A DNA stretch of 64,000 nt from Saccharopolyspora ipomoeae (GCF_029952525.1 NZ_JASAOF010000005.1:186001-250000), one strand, 5' to 3'. Positions 29,969 to 39,357 are shown, counted from the stretch's first letter. Notes: generated by a model not told the origin, from the sequence alone. Numbers and translations: made by a program.

Positions 29969-30963
29969 GCACACGCGACCGCGCGCTAGGCGCGTTCTAC
30001 GGATTGGCGATCGGCGACGCCCTGGGCATGCCGACGCAATCGATGTCCCGCGAGGACATCGTCACCCACTACGGCTTCATCCGGTCGCTGCGCGACGCGG
30101 TCGCCGAGCAGCCGATCTCGCCGAACCTGCCCGCGGGCACCATCACCGACGACACCGAGCAGGCGGTGCTGGTCGCCGACCTGCTCGTCGGCGGGGCCGG
30201 GACGATCGACCCGATGGTGTTCGCCAAGGCGCTGCTGGACTGGGAGGCCGGGATGGTCGCGCGCGGCCTGGCCGACCTGCTCGGGCCCTCGACCAAGCGC
30301 GCCCTGAAGCTGCTGGAATCCGGCGCCGACCCCGAGGAGGCCGGGCGCGGCGGCACCACCAACGGCGCGGCCATGCGCATCACCCCGGTCGCCATCGCCA
30401 CCGCTCCCGAGCTCGACGGCCTGGTCGAAGCGGTCGTGGCGGCCAGCAAGCTCACGCACAACACCAACATCGGCATCGCGGGGGCCGCCGCGGTGGCCGC
30501 CGCGATCTCGGCCGGCATCGACGGCGCGCCCCTGTCCGACGCGCTCGACCAGGCCGAGCACGCCGCCGCGCTCGGCGCGCGCAAGGGGTGGTGGTGCGCG
30601 GGCGGCGACATCGCCTGCCGGATCCGCTGGGCCCGTCGCTGGGTTCGGGGCATGGACCGCACCACGCTGTCCTACGCTGTCTCCAAGGTCATCGGAACCT
30701 CCGTCGCCGTCCAGGAGTCGATGGTCGCGGCGTTCGCCCTCGCCGAGGCGCTGGGCGACTCGCCGATGGAGGCTCTGACCACGGCCGCCGGCCTCGGCGG
30801 CGACACCGACACGATCGCCGCAGTCCTCGGCGCGATCCTCGGTGCGCAGCACGGGGTTTCCGGTTTCCCGGCGGATCTGCCGGCCGCGGTGCGCGAGGTC
30901 AACGGACTCGACCTGGAACCCGTCGTGGACGGCCTGCTCGAACTGAGGAAGTCCGGCAGCTAG
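29965..30963 (+). CDS. ADP-ribosylglycohydrolase (DraG/ARH) family protein, YegU-like
   Basis: 332 residues. The binuclear Mg-site motifs of the ARH fold are present: GLAIGDALGMPT, ITDDTEQ, and the C-terminal GGDTDTIAAVLGAILGAQHG. Known members cleave ADP-ribose from proteins, DNA or small ADP-ribosides. Placement between a GntR regulator and a permease/kinase pair suggests hydrolysis of a small ribosyl compound for catabolism rather than reversal of protein modification. Confidence 0.85.
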   Translation: MSTRDRALGAFYGLAIGDALGMPTQSMSREDIVTHYGFIRSLRDAVAEQPISPNLPAGTITDDTEQAVLVADLLVGGAGTIDPMVFAKALLDWEAGMVARGLADLLGPSTKRALKLLESGADPEEAGRGGTTNGAAMRITPVAIATAPELDGLVEAVVAASKLTHNTNIGIAGAAAVAAAISAGIDGAPLSDALDQAEHAAALGARKGWWCAGGDIACRIRWARRWVRGMDRTTLSYAVSKVIGTSVAVQESMVAAFALAEALGDSPMEALTTAAGLGGDTDTIAAVLGAILGAQHGVSGFPADLPAAVREVNGLDLEPVVDGLLELRKSGS

Positions 30964-30974
30964 AAGGAGAGCGC

Positions 30975-32402
30975 ATGGTCCGCGAGGCCGCGGAGGCCAC
31001 CCAGGCTGAAGGCGCACTGGAAACGCGTGGCATCGAACCGGTTCCGGAGCACGAGCGGACCGGGCACCCGATGCAGCTGTTCTGGGTGTGGTTCGCCGCC
31101 AACATCTCGATCCTGGGCTTGCCCCTGGGCGCCACCCTGGTGGCCGAGGGCCTGGCGTTCTGGCAGGCCGCGATCGTCGCGGTGATCGGCTCGGTGGGCT
31201 CGTTCGCGATCGTCGGCGTGGTCTCCATCGCCGGACGTCGGGGCGGCGCACCGGGTTTGACGCTCTCCCGCGCCGTGTTCGGGGTGCACGGCAACGCGGG
31301 TCCCACCGTGGTGTCGCTGATCTCGCGGCTGGGCTGGGAAACCGTCAACACCACCACGGCCGCGTTCGCCCTGCTGTCGCTGTGCACGATCCTGTTCGGC
31401 ACGGCCGGGGACGCCAAAACCGTTCCGGTGCTGACGATCCTGTGCATCGCGGTCTTCGAGGTGCTGACGATGGTCGTCTCCGGGCTGGGCCACAAGGTGC
31501 TGGTGGCCGTGCAGCGCTGGGCGACCTGGATCTTCGGCGCGCTCAACATCGTCGTGGCGATCAGCCTGGTGGCCACGATCGACTGGCACGCGGTCGGATC
31601 AGCCTCCCCCGCCCCGGTCGGCGTGATGATCGCGGGCATCGGCACGATCGCCGCCGGGACCGGCATCGGCTGGGCCAACGCCTCGGCCGACATGTCGCGC
31701 TACCAGTCCCCCGCCGTCAAGGCCGGGTCGCTGGTCGCCTCGGCCGCCGTGGGCGCGGGGATCCCGCTGATCCTGCTGATCTCGCTGGGAAGTCTGCTGT
31801 CGGCGGGTGATCCGGCGCTGGCCGAGGCCGGGGACCCGGTCGCGGCGATCCGCGCGATGCTGCCGGCCTGGATGGCGGTGCCGTACCTGATCGCCGCGGT
31901 CGGCGGGCTGCTGCTGTCCAACCACCTGTCGGTGTACTCGGCGGGTCTGACGACGCTGACGATGGGGATCAACATCAAGCGGGTCTACGCGGTCGGCGTG
32001 GACGTGGTGGTGACGTTCCTCGGCTCGATCTACTTCATGCTGGTCGCGGACAGCTTCTACGACCCGTTCGTCACCTTCATCAGCCTGCTCGCGATCCCGA
32101 TCACCGCGTGGCTGGGCGTGTTCCTCACCGACATGCTGCACCGCCGCAGCTACGACCCGGCCGGGTTGATGGACATGCGCAGCACCAGTTCCTACTGGTA
32201 CCGGGGCGGTGTCGAGCCGCGCGCCTTCGGCGCCTGGGCGCTGGCGATCGTGGTCGGCTACCTGTTCAGCAGCAACGACTTCTTCACCGGCGTGTTCGCC
32301 GAGACCTGGCTGGGCGAGAACGGACTCGGCTGGGTGCTCACCTTCGCCGTCTCGGCCGGGGTGTACGCGCTGCTCGGCGGCAGCCGGAAGGCCGCCGCGT
32401 GA
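30975..32402 (+). CDS. NCS1-family nucleobase/nucleoside-type permease
   Basis: 475 residues with about twelve membrane segments and a hydrophilic N-terminus of 35 residues. NCS1 (cytosine/purine permease) features are present: FWVWFAANISILGLPLGATL in helix 1, PGLTLSRAVFGVHGN, SRLGWETVNTTTAAFAL in helix 3 and GWANASADMSRY near helix 6. AAGGAGA precedes the ATG. It replaces the nucleoside MFS carrier of E. coli yegT, which supports uptake of a nucleoside-like substrate by this operon. Confidence 0.85.
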   Translation: MVREAAEATQAEGALETRGIEPVPEHERTGHPMQLFWVWFAANISILGLPLGATLVAEGLAFWQAAIVAVIGSVGSFAIVGVVSIAGRRGGAPGLTLSRAVFGVHGNAGPTVVSLISRLGWETVNTTTAAFALLSLCTILFGTAGDAKTVPVLTILCIAVFEVLTMVVSGLGHKVLVAVQRWATWIFGALNIVVAISLVATIDWHAVGSASPAPVGVMIAGIGTIAAGTGIGWANASADMSRYQSPAVKAGSLVASAAVGAGIPLILLISLGSLLSAGDPALAEAGDPVAAIRAMLPAWMAVPYLIAAVGGLLLSNHLSVYSAGLTTLTMGINIKRVYAVGVDVVVTFLGSIYFMLVADSFYDPFVTFISLLAIPITAWLGVFLTDMLHRRSYDPAGLMDMRSTSSYWYRGGVEPRAFGAWALAIVVGYLFSSNDFFTGVFAETWLGENGLGWVLTFAVSAGVYALLGGSRKAAA

Positions 32403-33364
32403 CCGGTCGTCTGGTGCACACCGGGCAGGTCGTGCTCGACCTGGTGATGCGGGTGCCGTCGCTGCCGCCGACCGGCGGTGACGTGCTCGCCGAGAGCACG
32501 GAGCTGCTGCCGGGCGGCGGGTTCAACGTGATGTCGGCGGCCGCGCGCTCGGGCGCCCGCGTGGTGTACGCGGGCGCGCACGGCACCGGCCGCTTCGCCG
32601 ACCAGGCGCGAGAAGCGTTGCGCGCCGAGGGGATCGAGGCCGCGCAGCCGCAGCAGACCGACTCCGACAACGGCATCTGCGTGGCGCTGGTGGAACCCGG
32701 GGGCGAGCGCACGTTCGTCACCGGCGTCGGCGCCGAGGGCAGGCTGCTGCCGGAGCAGCTGGCGCAGGTCCGCACCGAGCCCGACGACGTGGTCTACGTC
32801 AGCGGCTACAGCCTGCTGCACGCCTCCAACCGGGAGGCGCTGCTCGACTGGCTGCCCGGCGTGGGGTCCCGCGTGATGCTGGACCCGTGCCCGCTGGTCG
32901 CCGACATCCCGGCCGAGGTGCTCGACGCGGTGCTGCCGCGCGTCGACGTCCTCAGCTGCAACGCCGCCGAGGCCCGCGCGCTCACCGGTTCCCCGGACGC
33001 GGAGACCGCCGCGCACGACCTGGGGTCTCGGCTCGGGTCGTCGGCGGTCGTGGTGCGGGACGGGGCGAACGGCTGCGTGCTCGCCGTCCAGGGCGAAATC
33101 CGCCGTGTTCCGGGCTTTTCCGCTGACCCCGTCGACACCAACGGCGCGGGCGACACCCACTGCGGCGTCCTGGCCGCCGCCCTGCTGGAGGGCGCCGACC
33201 TGCCCGAGGCAGCGCTGCGCGCCAACGCCGCCGCCGCCCTGTCGGTCCAGCGGCGCGGCCCGGCGACCGCTCCGCTGCGCGCGGAGCTGGCGGAGTTCCT
33301 GGCCCGCCGGACGAGTCCGACGCCCACCCCGCAGACCCGATCTCAGTGGAAATCGGGTTCCTGA
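32399..33364 (+). CDS. PfkB-family carbohydrate/nucleoside kinase, YegV-like
   Basis: 321 residues. Ribokinase fold: GGGFNVMSAAARSGA (substrate region), the di-Gly, and DTNGAGDTHCGVLAAAL with the anion hole GAGD and catalytic Asp. The GTG start overlaps the permease stop (GTGA). It probably phosphorylates the sugar or ribosyl group released by the glycohydrolase. Specificity within the family is not readable. Confidence 0.85.
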   Translation: MTGRLVHTGQVVLDLVMRVPSLPPTGGDVLAESTELLPGGGFNVMSAAARSGARVVYAGAHGTGRFADQAREALRAEGIEAAQPQQTDSDNGICVALVEPGGERTFVTGVGAEGRLLPEQLAQVRTEPDDVVYVSGYSLLHASNREALLDWLPGVGSRVMLDPCPLVADIPAEVLDAVLPRVDVLSCNAAEARALTGSPDAETAAHDLGSRLGSSAVVVRDGANGCVLAVQGEIRRVPGFSADPVDTNGAGDTHCGVLAAALLEGADLPEAALRANAAAALSVQRRGPATAPLRAELAEFLARRTSPTPTPQTRSQWKSGS

Positions 33365-33426
33365 CTTCCATTGAAATCCGGTCCAACCCGGCCGCGGGTG
33401 AGAAGGTGCTGGAGGGAGGTGGGGTC

Positions 33427-33927
33427 GTGATCCGGTTGGCGCGGGAGGCGGATCTGCCGGTGCTGCGGGAGGTCGAGCGGGCGGCGGGTGAGCCGTTCGC
33501 CGAGCTCGGCATGGATCTCGTGGCCACCGACGAGCCGCCGTCGGTGGCGGTGCTGCGGGAGTTCCAGGAGGCGGGGCGGGCGTGGGTGCACGTCGTCGAG
33601 GACGTTCCGGTGGCGTACCTGATCGCCGAGGTCGTGGACGGCTGCGCGCACGTCGAGCAGGTCAGCGTGCGTCCCGACCACGGCGGGCGGCGGATCGGGT
33701 CCGGGCTCATCGACAACCTCGCCGCGTGGGCGCGCGACCGGCGACTGCCCGCCCTGACGCTGACGACGTTCACCGACGTCCCCTGGAACGGGCCCTACTA
33801 CCTGCGGTGCGGTTTCCGGTACCTCGCCGACGACGAGCTCACCCCGGGGCTGCGCGACATCCGCGCCGCCGAGGCGGTAGCGGGACTGGACGCGTGGCCC
33901 AGGGCGTGCATGCGGCGGGATCTCTGA
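33427..33927 (+). CDS. GNAT-family N-acetyltransferase
   Basis: 166 residues. Motif A is VEQVSVRPDHGGRRIGSGLIDNLAAWARD, with the acetyl-CoA loop R-R-I-G-S-G. The following strand is LTLTTFTDVPWNGPYYLRCGFRYL, common to a broad actinobacterial GNAT group. The GTG at 33427 follows GGAGGGAGG; an upstream ATG at 33346 overlaps the kinase gene and is less likely. Substrate unknown. Confidence 0.8.
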   Translation: MIRLAREADLPVLREVERAAGEPFAELGMDLVATDEPPSVAVLREFQEAGRAWVHVVEDVPVAYLIAEVVDGCAHVEQVSVRPDHGGRRIGSGLIDNLAAWARDRRLPALTLTTFTDVPWNGPYYLRCGFRYLADDELTPGLRDIRAAEAVAGLDAWPRACMRRDL

Positions 33928-33970
33928 ATCGGCTTGTGGCCGCGCGTCCGGGCCTGAAGACTCCGGCGCT

Positions 33971-34951
33971 ATGTCGAAATCCATGCGTTTTGCCCTGTTC
34001 TCGGTGCTGGTCGCCGTGGTGACGGCACTGGGCCTGGTCGCGCCCGCGGGTGCGGCGCGCGAGATCGACCCGCGTCCGAGCACCGAGGAGCTCGCCCGCC
34101 GGCTCTTCGACCTGCAGCTGCGCAGCGGCGGTGAGGTGCGGGTGGCGCCGATCGGCGCCAGCAACCAGGGACGGCCGGTGTGGAGCGCCCGGGTCGGGCA
34201 CGGCCCGCAGCGCCTGCTGTTCGTCACCCAGCAGCACGGCGACGAGCCGCTGGGAACGCCTGCGGCCGTGGAGTTCCTGCGCGAGGTCGGTGTCGGCAAC
34301 GACCCGCACCAGCGCTGGTGGCGCGATCAGGTGACCGTCGACGTGGTGGTGCGCGCCAACCCCGACGGCCACGAGCACGACTGGCGCTACAACTACGACC
34401 CGGACGCCGATCCGGAGTTCGGCGAGGCGGGCAAGGGCTACGACATCAACCGCTACCACGACCCGGCGGTGGCACCGCAGGACAACCCGGCGACCGAGGC
34501 GGGCCTGATCCAGCGCCACTACGCCGAGTTCCGGCCGCACATCGCGGTCGACTACCACATGCAGGGCCGCTACGTCGGCGGCGACGGCCGCGAGATCACC
34601 GCGTCGCTGATGTGGCCGACGACCCCGGGCGTGGCCGCCGAACCCCTGAACCTGGCCAAGCAGGTCTCGGTCGTCGCGCGGACGGCGATGGACGCGGGCG
34701 GCGCCAACGTCTCCCAGTACCCGGGCGGCGACTACCAGGGCATCGCCCGCAACGCCTACGGCCTGCTGGGCAGCGGCAGCGTCCTCATCGAGCTCAGCGA
34801 CATGGGCCCCGACCACGAGCAGTTCCAGATCGCCTCGGCCCTGGCCTCGATGCACGCCATCAGCAACGCCACCGCGGACGGCTCCCTCCGCAACACCGAC
34901 CCCGCCGAAGCCGACACGATCCCACCCCGAGGAGAACCCCTCACCTCGTAA
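33971..34951 (+). CDS. Secreted M14-family zinc carboxypeptidase
   Basis: 326 residues with a Sec signal peptide (MSKSMRFALFSVLVAVVTALGLVAPAGA, cleavage near 28). Zinc ligands His89 and Glu92 (QQHGDE) and His195 (DYHMQG). The NPDG.....D.NR block characteristic of M14 peptidases is at about 129-160, and the general-base Glu lies in SVLIELSDMG. It should remove C-terminal residues from peptides or peptidoglycan fragments outside the cell. The region after its stop holds a cluster of palindromes. Confidence 0.85.
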   Translation: MSKSMRFALFSVLVAVVTALGLVAPAGAAREIDPRPSTEELARRLFDLQLRSGGEVRVAPIGASNQGRPVWSARVGHGPQRLLFVTQQHGDEPLGTPAAVEFLREVGVGNDPHQRWWRDQVTVDVVVRANPDGHEHDWRYNYDPDADPEFGEAGKGYDINRYHDPAVAPQDNPATEAGLIQRHYAEFRPHIAVDYHMQGRYVGGDGREITASLMWPTTPGVAAEPLNLAKQVSVVARTAMDAGGANVSQYPGGDYQGIARNAYGLLGSGSVLIELSDMGPDHEQFQIASALASMHAISNATADGSLRNTDPAEADTIPPRGEPLTS

Positions 34952-34960
34952 GCGGTCGCG

Positions 34961-35129
34961 AAGTTTTCATGAAAACCGTCCTCACCCCAAAACCCATGAA
35001 GTTCTCACGAAAACCGCCATCGTTCGACGTGAGGGAGACACCCACGAACTCCCCCACCTCAGAGGGAGGGAAGTTTTCATGAAAACTGTCACCTCTCAGG
35101 GAACGGGAAGTTTTCATGAAAACTTCCCG
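34961..35129. repeat. Cluster of four dispersed palindromes
   Basis: Copies: GTTTTCATGAAAAC at 34963-34976; a degenerate GAAGTTCTCACGAAAAC around 34999-35015; AGTTTTCATGAAAACT at 35072-35087; and a 26-bp perfect palindrome at 35104-35129 (CGGG then AAGTTTTCA, mirrored). The gradient from perfect to degraded copies suggests repeated insertion or duplication followed by decay. Confidence 0.8.
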
Positions 35130-35174
35130 AACACCAAATCCCCGGGATGTGGGTGGCGTGGGGTGGTGAACTCG

Positions 35175-35254
35175 CCAGGGGGCAGTTTTTCCTCGAATTG
35201 ACCGGACAAAACGGACTTTGATCATGGATGATTCGAGGAAAAACCGTCCCCTGG
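35175..35254. repeat. Structured repeat element, copy B
   Basis: Same core as copy A at 20424-20503 (AATTGACCGG.CA.AACGGAC.TTGATCATGG.TGATT, about four differences). The inner stem is GTTTTTCCTCGAAT at 35185-35198 with its complement at 35231-35244, and an outer stem is CCAGGGG at 35175-35181 with 35248-35254. The arm sequence differs from copy A but pairing is kept. It lies between convergent genes. Confidence 0.75.
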
Positions 35255-35272
35255 TGACGGACGCATCCGACG

Positions 35273-36229
35273 TCACCGGGAGAGGAGGCGGCGGAGCCAG
35301 TTGGTTCGGGCTTCGGCGGACTCCTGGCTGAGACGGGCACCCGGGAACATCCGGAAGCCGTGGAAGCCGCCGGGCCACACGTGCAGCTCGGCGATGCCGC
35401 CCGCCTGCCAGATGCGGGTGGCGTAGGCGACGTCCTCGTCGCGGAAGGTCTCCGCCGAGCCGACGTCGATGAACGTCGGCGGCAGCCCGGACAGGTCCTC
35501 GGCGCGCGCGGGCGCGGCGTAGGGCGAGACGTCGTCCCCGCCCCGGGACTCGCCGAGCAGCGCGGTCCAGCCGACCTCGTTGTTCTGCTGATCCCAGATG
35601 CCGCGCCCGCGCATCTGACGCGCCGAGGGCGTGTCGTTGCGGTCGTCGAGCATCGGGCACTGCAGCAGCTGCCCGAGCAGCGCCGGTCCGCCGAAGTCGC
35701 GGCACATCAGCGCGACCGCCGCCGCGAGCCCGCCACCGGCGCTGCCGCCGGTGATCACGATGCGCTCGGGGTCGAACCCGTCCTGCTCGGCGACCCAGCG
35801 CAGACCCGCGTAGCAGTCCTCCACCGGAGCCGGGTGCGGGTTCTCCGGCGCCAGCCGGTAGTCCACCGAGACGATGGCGCAGCCCAGCTCCCGGCCCCAC
35901 TCGGTGGCCATCACGTCGAGCGCCTGCCGGTGGCTACCGCTGATCATGCCACCGCCGTGGATGGAGTAGATGACCGGCAGCGGGCCGGTGAGCTCGGCAG
36001 GCCGCACGATCACCAGCGGCACCTCGGGCGCGCCCTGCGGTCCCGGCGCGGCGCGGTGCTCGACGGTGAACCCGTCGGCCTCCAGGGCCTCGTCCGGGGT
36101 GATGTGGCTCGTCAGCTCGCGCATCGCCGGGACGTCTTCGAGCGTGAAGCCCTGCCCGGTGTTGGGCATGGCGTTCAGGAAGACCTCCAGCTCCGGGTCG
36201 AAGGGAACCGGCGGCAGAACCTCGCTCAT
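35273..36229 (-). CDS. Alpha/beta hydrolase, hormone-sensitive-lipase-type esterase
   Basis: 318 residues. Oxyanion HGGGMISG, nucleophile Ser in TGGSAGGGLAA, acid Asp in FIDVGSAETFRDED, and His in WPGGFHGF. This is the HSL/family IV esterase layout, cytosolic, acting on short acyl esters. GGAAGG precedes the ATG at 36229. It stands alone; the natural substrate is not indicated. Confidence 0.85.
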   Translation of the reverse strand: MSEVLPPVPFDPELEVFLNAMPNTGQGFTLEDVPAMRELTSHITPDEALEADGFTVEHRAAPGPQGAPEVPLVIVRPAELTGPLPVIYSIHGGGMISGSHRQALDVMATEWGRELGCAIVSVDYRLAPENPHPAPVEDCYAGLRWVAEQDGFDPERIVITGGSAGGGLAAAVALMCRDFGGPALLGQLLQCPMLDDRNDTPSARQMRGRGIWDQQNNEVGWTALLGESRGGDDVSPYAAPARAEDLSGLPPTFIDVGSAETFRDEDVAYATRIWQAGGIAELHVWPGGFHGFRMFPGARLSQESAEARTNWLRRLLSR

Positions 36230-36323
36230 CGCACCTTCCTCGCAGCTCTCGGCGCGGTCACTACCACCGCGCTCCCCCGGACGATCCAACCACCGCCCGC
36301 AACCGAATTCAGCGCTCCCGTCC

Positions 36324-37781
36324 TCAGCGAGCCGCCCGCGCGGTGACCAGAACCGCCTCGACGGGCTGCTCCTCGCGGGGCAGGAACGCGGCGATGCTCA
36401 GCGCCGCCACGGCGGCCAGGCTGCCGATGCCCATGATCACCTGGAAGCCGGTCTGCGACGGCACGGTGGCCGGGCCGAAGTCGATGGTCAGCTGCGCCAG
36501 CACCGCTCCGGCCACGGCGCTGGACACCGAGGTCCCGATGGAGCGCATCAGCGTGTTGAGGCTGTTGGCGGCGGCGGTCTCCGACACCGGGACCGCCGCC
36601 ATGATCAGCGCGGGCATCGCGCCGTAGGCCAGGCCGATGCCCGCGCCGATCACGCTGGAGACCAGGATCAGCTGCCACACCTCCGCCATGAGCACCACGC
36701 CGAGCCCGTACCCGGCGGCCACGACCACGGCACCGACCATCAGCGTCACCTTCGGGCCGCGCAGCCGGGAGATGCGCGCCGACACCGGCGACATCGCCAT
36801 CATGACCAGGCCGGACGGCGCCATCACGATGCCGACGGCGAGCATGGTCTGCCCCAGCCCGTACCCGGTCCCGGTGGGCAGCTGCAAGACCTGCGGGAAC
36901 ACCAGCGACTGGGCGAACATGGCGAACCCGAACACCGCCGAGGCGATGTTGGTCAGCAGCACCTGGCGACGGGCGAGGGTGCGCAGGTCCACCAGCGGCT
37001 CGGCGATGCGCAGCTCCCACCAGCCCCACGCGCCGAACACCACGACCGCCGCAGCGGCGAGCCCGAGGGTGATCGCGCTGTTCCAACCCCAGTTCGCGCC
37101 CTTGGAGACCACCAGCAGCAGGCAGATCAGCCCGGCGGACAGGCCCAGCGCGCCGATCGGGTCGAAGCGCCCACCGGCGCGCACCGGCGACTCGGGCACG
37201 AGGCGCAGCACGAGGACGCCGGCCAGCGCGCCGAGCACCGCCGAGGTCCAGAACAGCACGTGCCAGTCGGTGCGCTCGGCGAGGAAGGCGGCGGCGGGAA
37301 GTCCGAGCGCACCGCCGACGCCGAGGGAGGCGCTCATCAGCGAGGTCGCCGAGCCGAGCCGGTCGGCGGGCAGCTCGTCGCGCATGATGCTGATGCCGAG
37401 CGCGATCACGCCCGAGGACAGGCCCTGCATGATCCGGCCGACGACGATCATCGGCAGCGAGGCGCTGAGCCCGCACACGACCGAGCCGAGGACGAGCATC
37501 GCGAGGCTGAGCAGCAGCATCCGCCGCTTGCCGTACATGTCGCCGAGGCGTCCGACGACCGGTGTGGCCACCGCACCGGCCAGCAGCGTGGCGGTGACCG
37601 CCCAGGCGGTGTCGGCGGCGGAGGCGTGCAGCAGGCCGGGCAGCATCGGCACCAGCGGGATCACGGTGGTCTGGGTCATGGCGACCGAGATCCCGGCGAA
37701 GGCCAGGACGAGGACTACCAGTTGGGGCCGTGGTCCCCCGTGTGTGGCGGGTTCTGGCGCACCGCCGGGAGTCGCTCGCAC
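36324..37781 (-). CDS. MFS drug/solute exporter, DHA2 (EmrB/QacA)-like
   Basis: 485 residues, about fourteen membrane segments. Helix 2-3 loop GRLGDMYGKRRMLL and the helix 4-5 RIMQGLSSGVIALGISIMRDELP region are typical of drug:H+ antiporters of the DHA2 class. GTG start at 37781. It is divergent from a P450/ferredoxin pair with a palindromic operator between, so the transporter may export a compound oxidised by that P450. Confidence 0.82.
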   Translation of the reverse strand: MRATPGGAPEPATHGGPRPQLVVLVLAFAGISVAMTQTTVIPLVPMLPGLLHASAADTAWAVTATLLAGAVATPVVGRLGDMYGKRRMLLLSLAMLVLGSVVCGLSASLPMIVVGRIMQGLSSGVIALGISIMRDELPADRLGSATSLMSASLGVGGALGLPAAAFLAERTDWHVLFWTSAVLGALAGVLVLRLVPESPVRAGGRFDPIGALGLSAGLICLLLVVSKGANWGWNSAITLGLAAAAVVVFGAWGWWELRIAEPLVDLRTLARRQVLLTNIASAVFGFAMFAQSLVFPQVLQLPTGTGYGLGQTMLAVGIVMAPSGLVMMAMSPVSARISRLRGPKVTLMVGAVVVAAGYGLGVVLMAEVWQLILVSSVIGAGIGLAYGAMPALIMAAVPVSETAAANSLNTLMRSIGTSVSSAVAGAVLAQLTIDFGPATVPSQTGFQVIMGIGSLAAVAALSIAAFLPREEQPVEAVLVTARAAR

Positions 37782-37826
37782 TCGGGGAACCTCTCATCCA
37801 TGTCCGGAGATGTCCCGGATACCCTA

Positions 37827-37846
37827 ATTCAGTCAGTTGACTTAAT
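37827..37846. promoter_or_regulatory. Palindromic operator between MFS exporter and P450
   Basis: ATTCAGTCA-GT-TGACTTAAT: 9-base arms pairing at eight positions, overlapping a TTGACT -35-like box. No regulator gene adjoins, so the cognate protein is unknown. The low-GC palindrome stands out from its surroundings and lies in the divergent promoter gap. Confidence 0.5.
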
Positions 37847-37902
37847 CCAGTCGGCGGAGCTACTTTCGCAGTGGTACGACCAAAGTCACAAGGAAGGTCG
37901 GC

Positions 37903-39126
37903 ATGACCAACACGCTGTCCTCGGCCGACGCGGCGGAGATCCCCGACTACCCGATGACGCGCGCCTCGGGCTGTCCGTTCGACCCGCCACCGCGCCTGAA
38001 AGCCCTCCAGGAGGAGACGCCGATCCACCGGGTCCGGCTGGCCGACGGCACGACGCCCTGGCTGGTGACCCGCTACGCCGACCAGCGCGCCGTGCTCGCC
38101 GACCCGCGCATCAGCTCGGACTCGGACAACCCCGGCTACCCGCGCGGCGTTCCCGCGCAGCCCGGCGGCTCGAAGATCAGCTTCATCCTGATGGACGACC
38201 CCGAGCACGCGCGCCAGCGCCGGATGGTGACCGCGCCGTTCACCGTCAAGCGCGTCGAGGCGATGCGCCCGGCCGTGCAGAAGATCGTCGACGACCGGAT
38301 CGATGAGATGCTGGCCGGCCCGAAGCCGGTCGACCTCGTCCAGGCCTTCGCGCTGCCGGTGCCGTCGCTGGTGATCTGCGAGCTGCTCGGCGTGCCCTAC
38401 GCCGACCACGACTTCTTCCAGGACAACAGCAAGACCATCATCAACCGGGACTCCACCCCGGAGCAGCGCGCCGGGGCGCTGGCCAACCTCACCCGCTACC
38501 TCGACGATCTCGTCGGCCGCAAGCTCGAAACCCCCGCCGACGACCTGCTCTCCGGGCTCTGCGAACGGGTCGAGGCCGGTGAGCTGGAGCGCGCCGACGT
38601 CGCGCAGATGGGCGTGCTGCTGCTCATCGCCGGGCACGAGACCACGGCGAACATGATCGCCCTGGGCACGCTGGCGCTGCTGGAGAACCCCGACCAGCTC
38701 GCGCTGCTGCGCGAGACCGACGACCCGAAGGTCGTGGCGGGCGCGGTCGAGGAGATGCTGCGCTACCTGCACATCACCCACAACGGGCGGCGCCGGGTCG
38801 CGCTGGAGGACATCGAGGTCGGCGGGCAGGTGATCCGCGCCGGTGAAGGGGTGATCCTGCCCAACGGCATCGGCAACCGCGACCCGGAGGTCTTCGACGA
38901 CCCCGACGCGCTGGACCTCACCCGCGACGCCCGCAAGCACGTCGCCTTCGGCTTCGGCGTGCACCAGTGCCTCGGGCAGCCGCTGGCTCGGATGGAGTTG
39001 CAGGTCGTCTACAGCACGCTGTACAAGCGGATCCCGACGCTGCGCGCGGCCGCCGAGCTCGACGAGATCCCGTTCAAGCACAACGGTTCCGTCTACGGCG
39101 TCTACGAACTGCCCGTCACCTGGTAA
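37903..39126 (+). CDS. Cytochrome P450 (CYP105-like)
   Basis: 407 residues. I-helix LLIAGHETTANM with the acid-alcohol pair, E-x-x-R in EEMLRY, and heme loop FGFGVHQCLGQPLAR. FMDDPEH-type region FILMDDPEHARQRRMVTAPFTVKRVE is typical of actinobacterial soluble P450s. GGAAGG precedes the ATG. The adjoining [3Fe-4S] ferredoxin is its likely redox partner. Substrate unknown; such pairs usually act in xenobiotic or secondary metabolism. Confidence 0.9.
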   Translation: MTNTLSSADAAEIPDYPMTRASGCPFDPPPRLKALQEETPIHRVRLADGTTPWLVTRYADQRAVLADPRISSDSDNPGYPRGVPAQPGGSKISFILMDDPEHARQRRMVTAPFTVKRVEAMRPAVQKIVDDRIDEMLAGPKPVDLVQAFALPVPSLVICELLGVPYADHDFFQDNSKTIINRDSTPEQRAGALANLTRYLDDLVGRKLETPADDLLSGLCERVEAGELERADVAQMGVLLLIAGHETTANMIALGTLALLENPDQLALLRETDDPKVVAGAVEEMLRYLHITHNGRRRVALEDIEVGGQVIRAGEGVILPNGIGNRDPEVFDDPDALDLTRDARKHVAFGFGVHQCLGQPLARMELQVVYSTLYKRIPTLRAAAELDEIPFKHNGSVYGVYELPVTW

Positions 39127-39162
39127 TCCCGAACACCACCACCACGAAACGGACGAATTCCC

Positions 39163-39357
39163 ATGAAGGTCACCATCGACCAGGACAAGTGCGTCGCCTC
39201 CGGCCAGTGCGTCATGGCCGCCGAGGACGTCTTCGACCAACGAGACGAAGACGGCGTCGCGGTCCTCCTCACGGACTCCCCCGACCCCGCCGTCGCCGAC
39301 GACATCCACCACGCCGCCGCGGTCTGCCCCGCCCTCGCCATCACCGTCGAAGACTGA
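39163..39357 (+). CDS. [3Fe-4S] ferredoxin, P450 partner
   Basis: 64 residues. Cysteines at 10, 16 and 55 (CVASGQC ... CP), with Ala/Ser-Gly where a fourth ligand would sit, so a three-iron cluster is expected. Highly acidic surface, as in other P450-linked ferredoxins. It follows the P450 by 36 bases on the same strand. Confidence 0.92.
   Translation: MKVTIDQDKCVASGQCVMAAEDVFDQRDEDGVAVLLTDSPDPAVADDIHHAAAVCPALAITVED

Larger units (their letters stand above)
34952..35272. other. Convergent intergenic region packed with structured repeats
   Basis: 321 bp between the peptidase and esterase genes. It holds four copies (two intact, two degenerate) of the AAGTTTTCATGAAAACTT palindrome at 34961-35129, then copy B of the structured core element at 35175-35254. 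No gene is supported. Confidence 0.7.

Noticed and set aside
33340-33390. Repeated GGAAATC/GAAATCC motif at the PfkB-acetyltransferase junction
   Set aside because: Two short similar words in direct orientation, not an inverted repeat, and too short to call.
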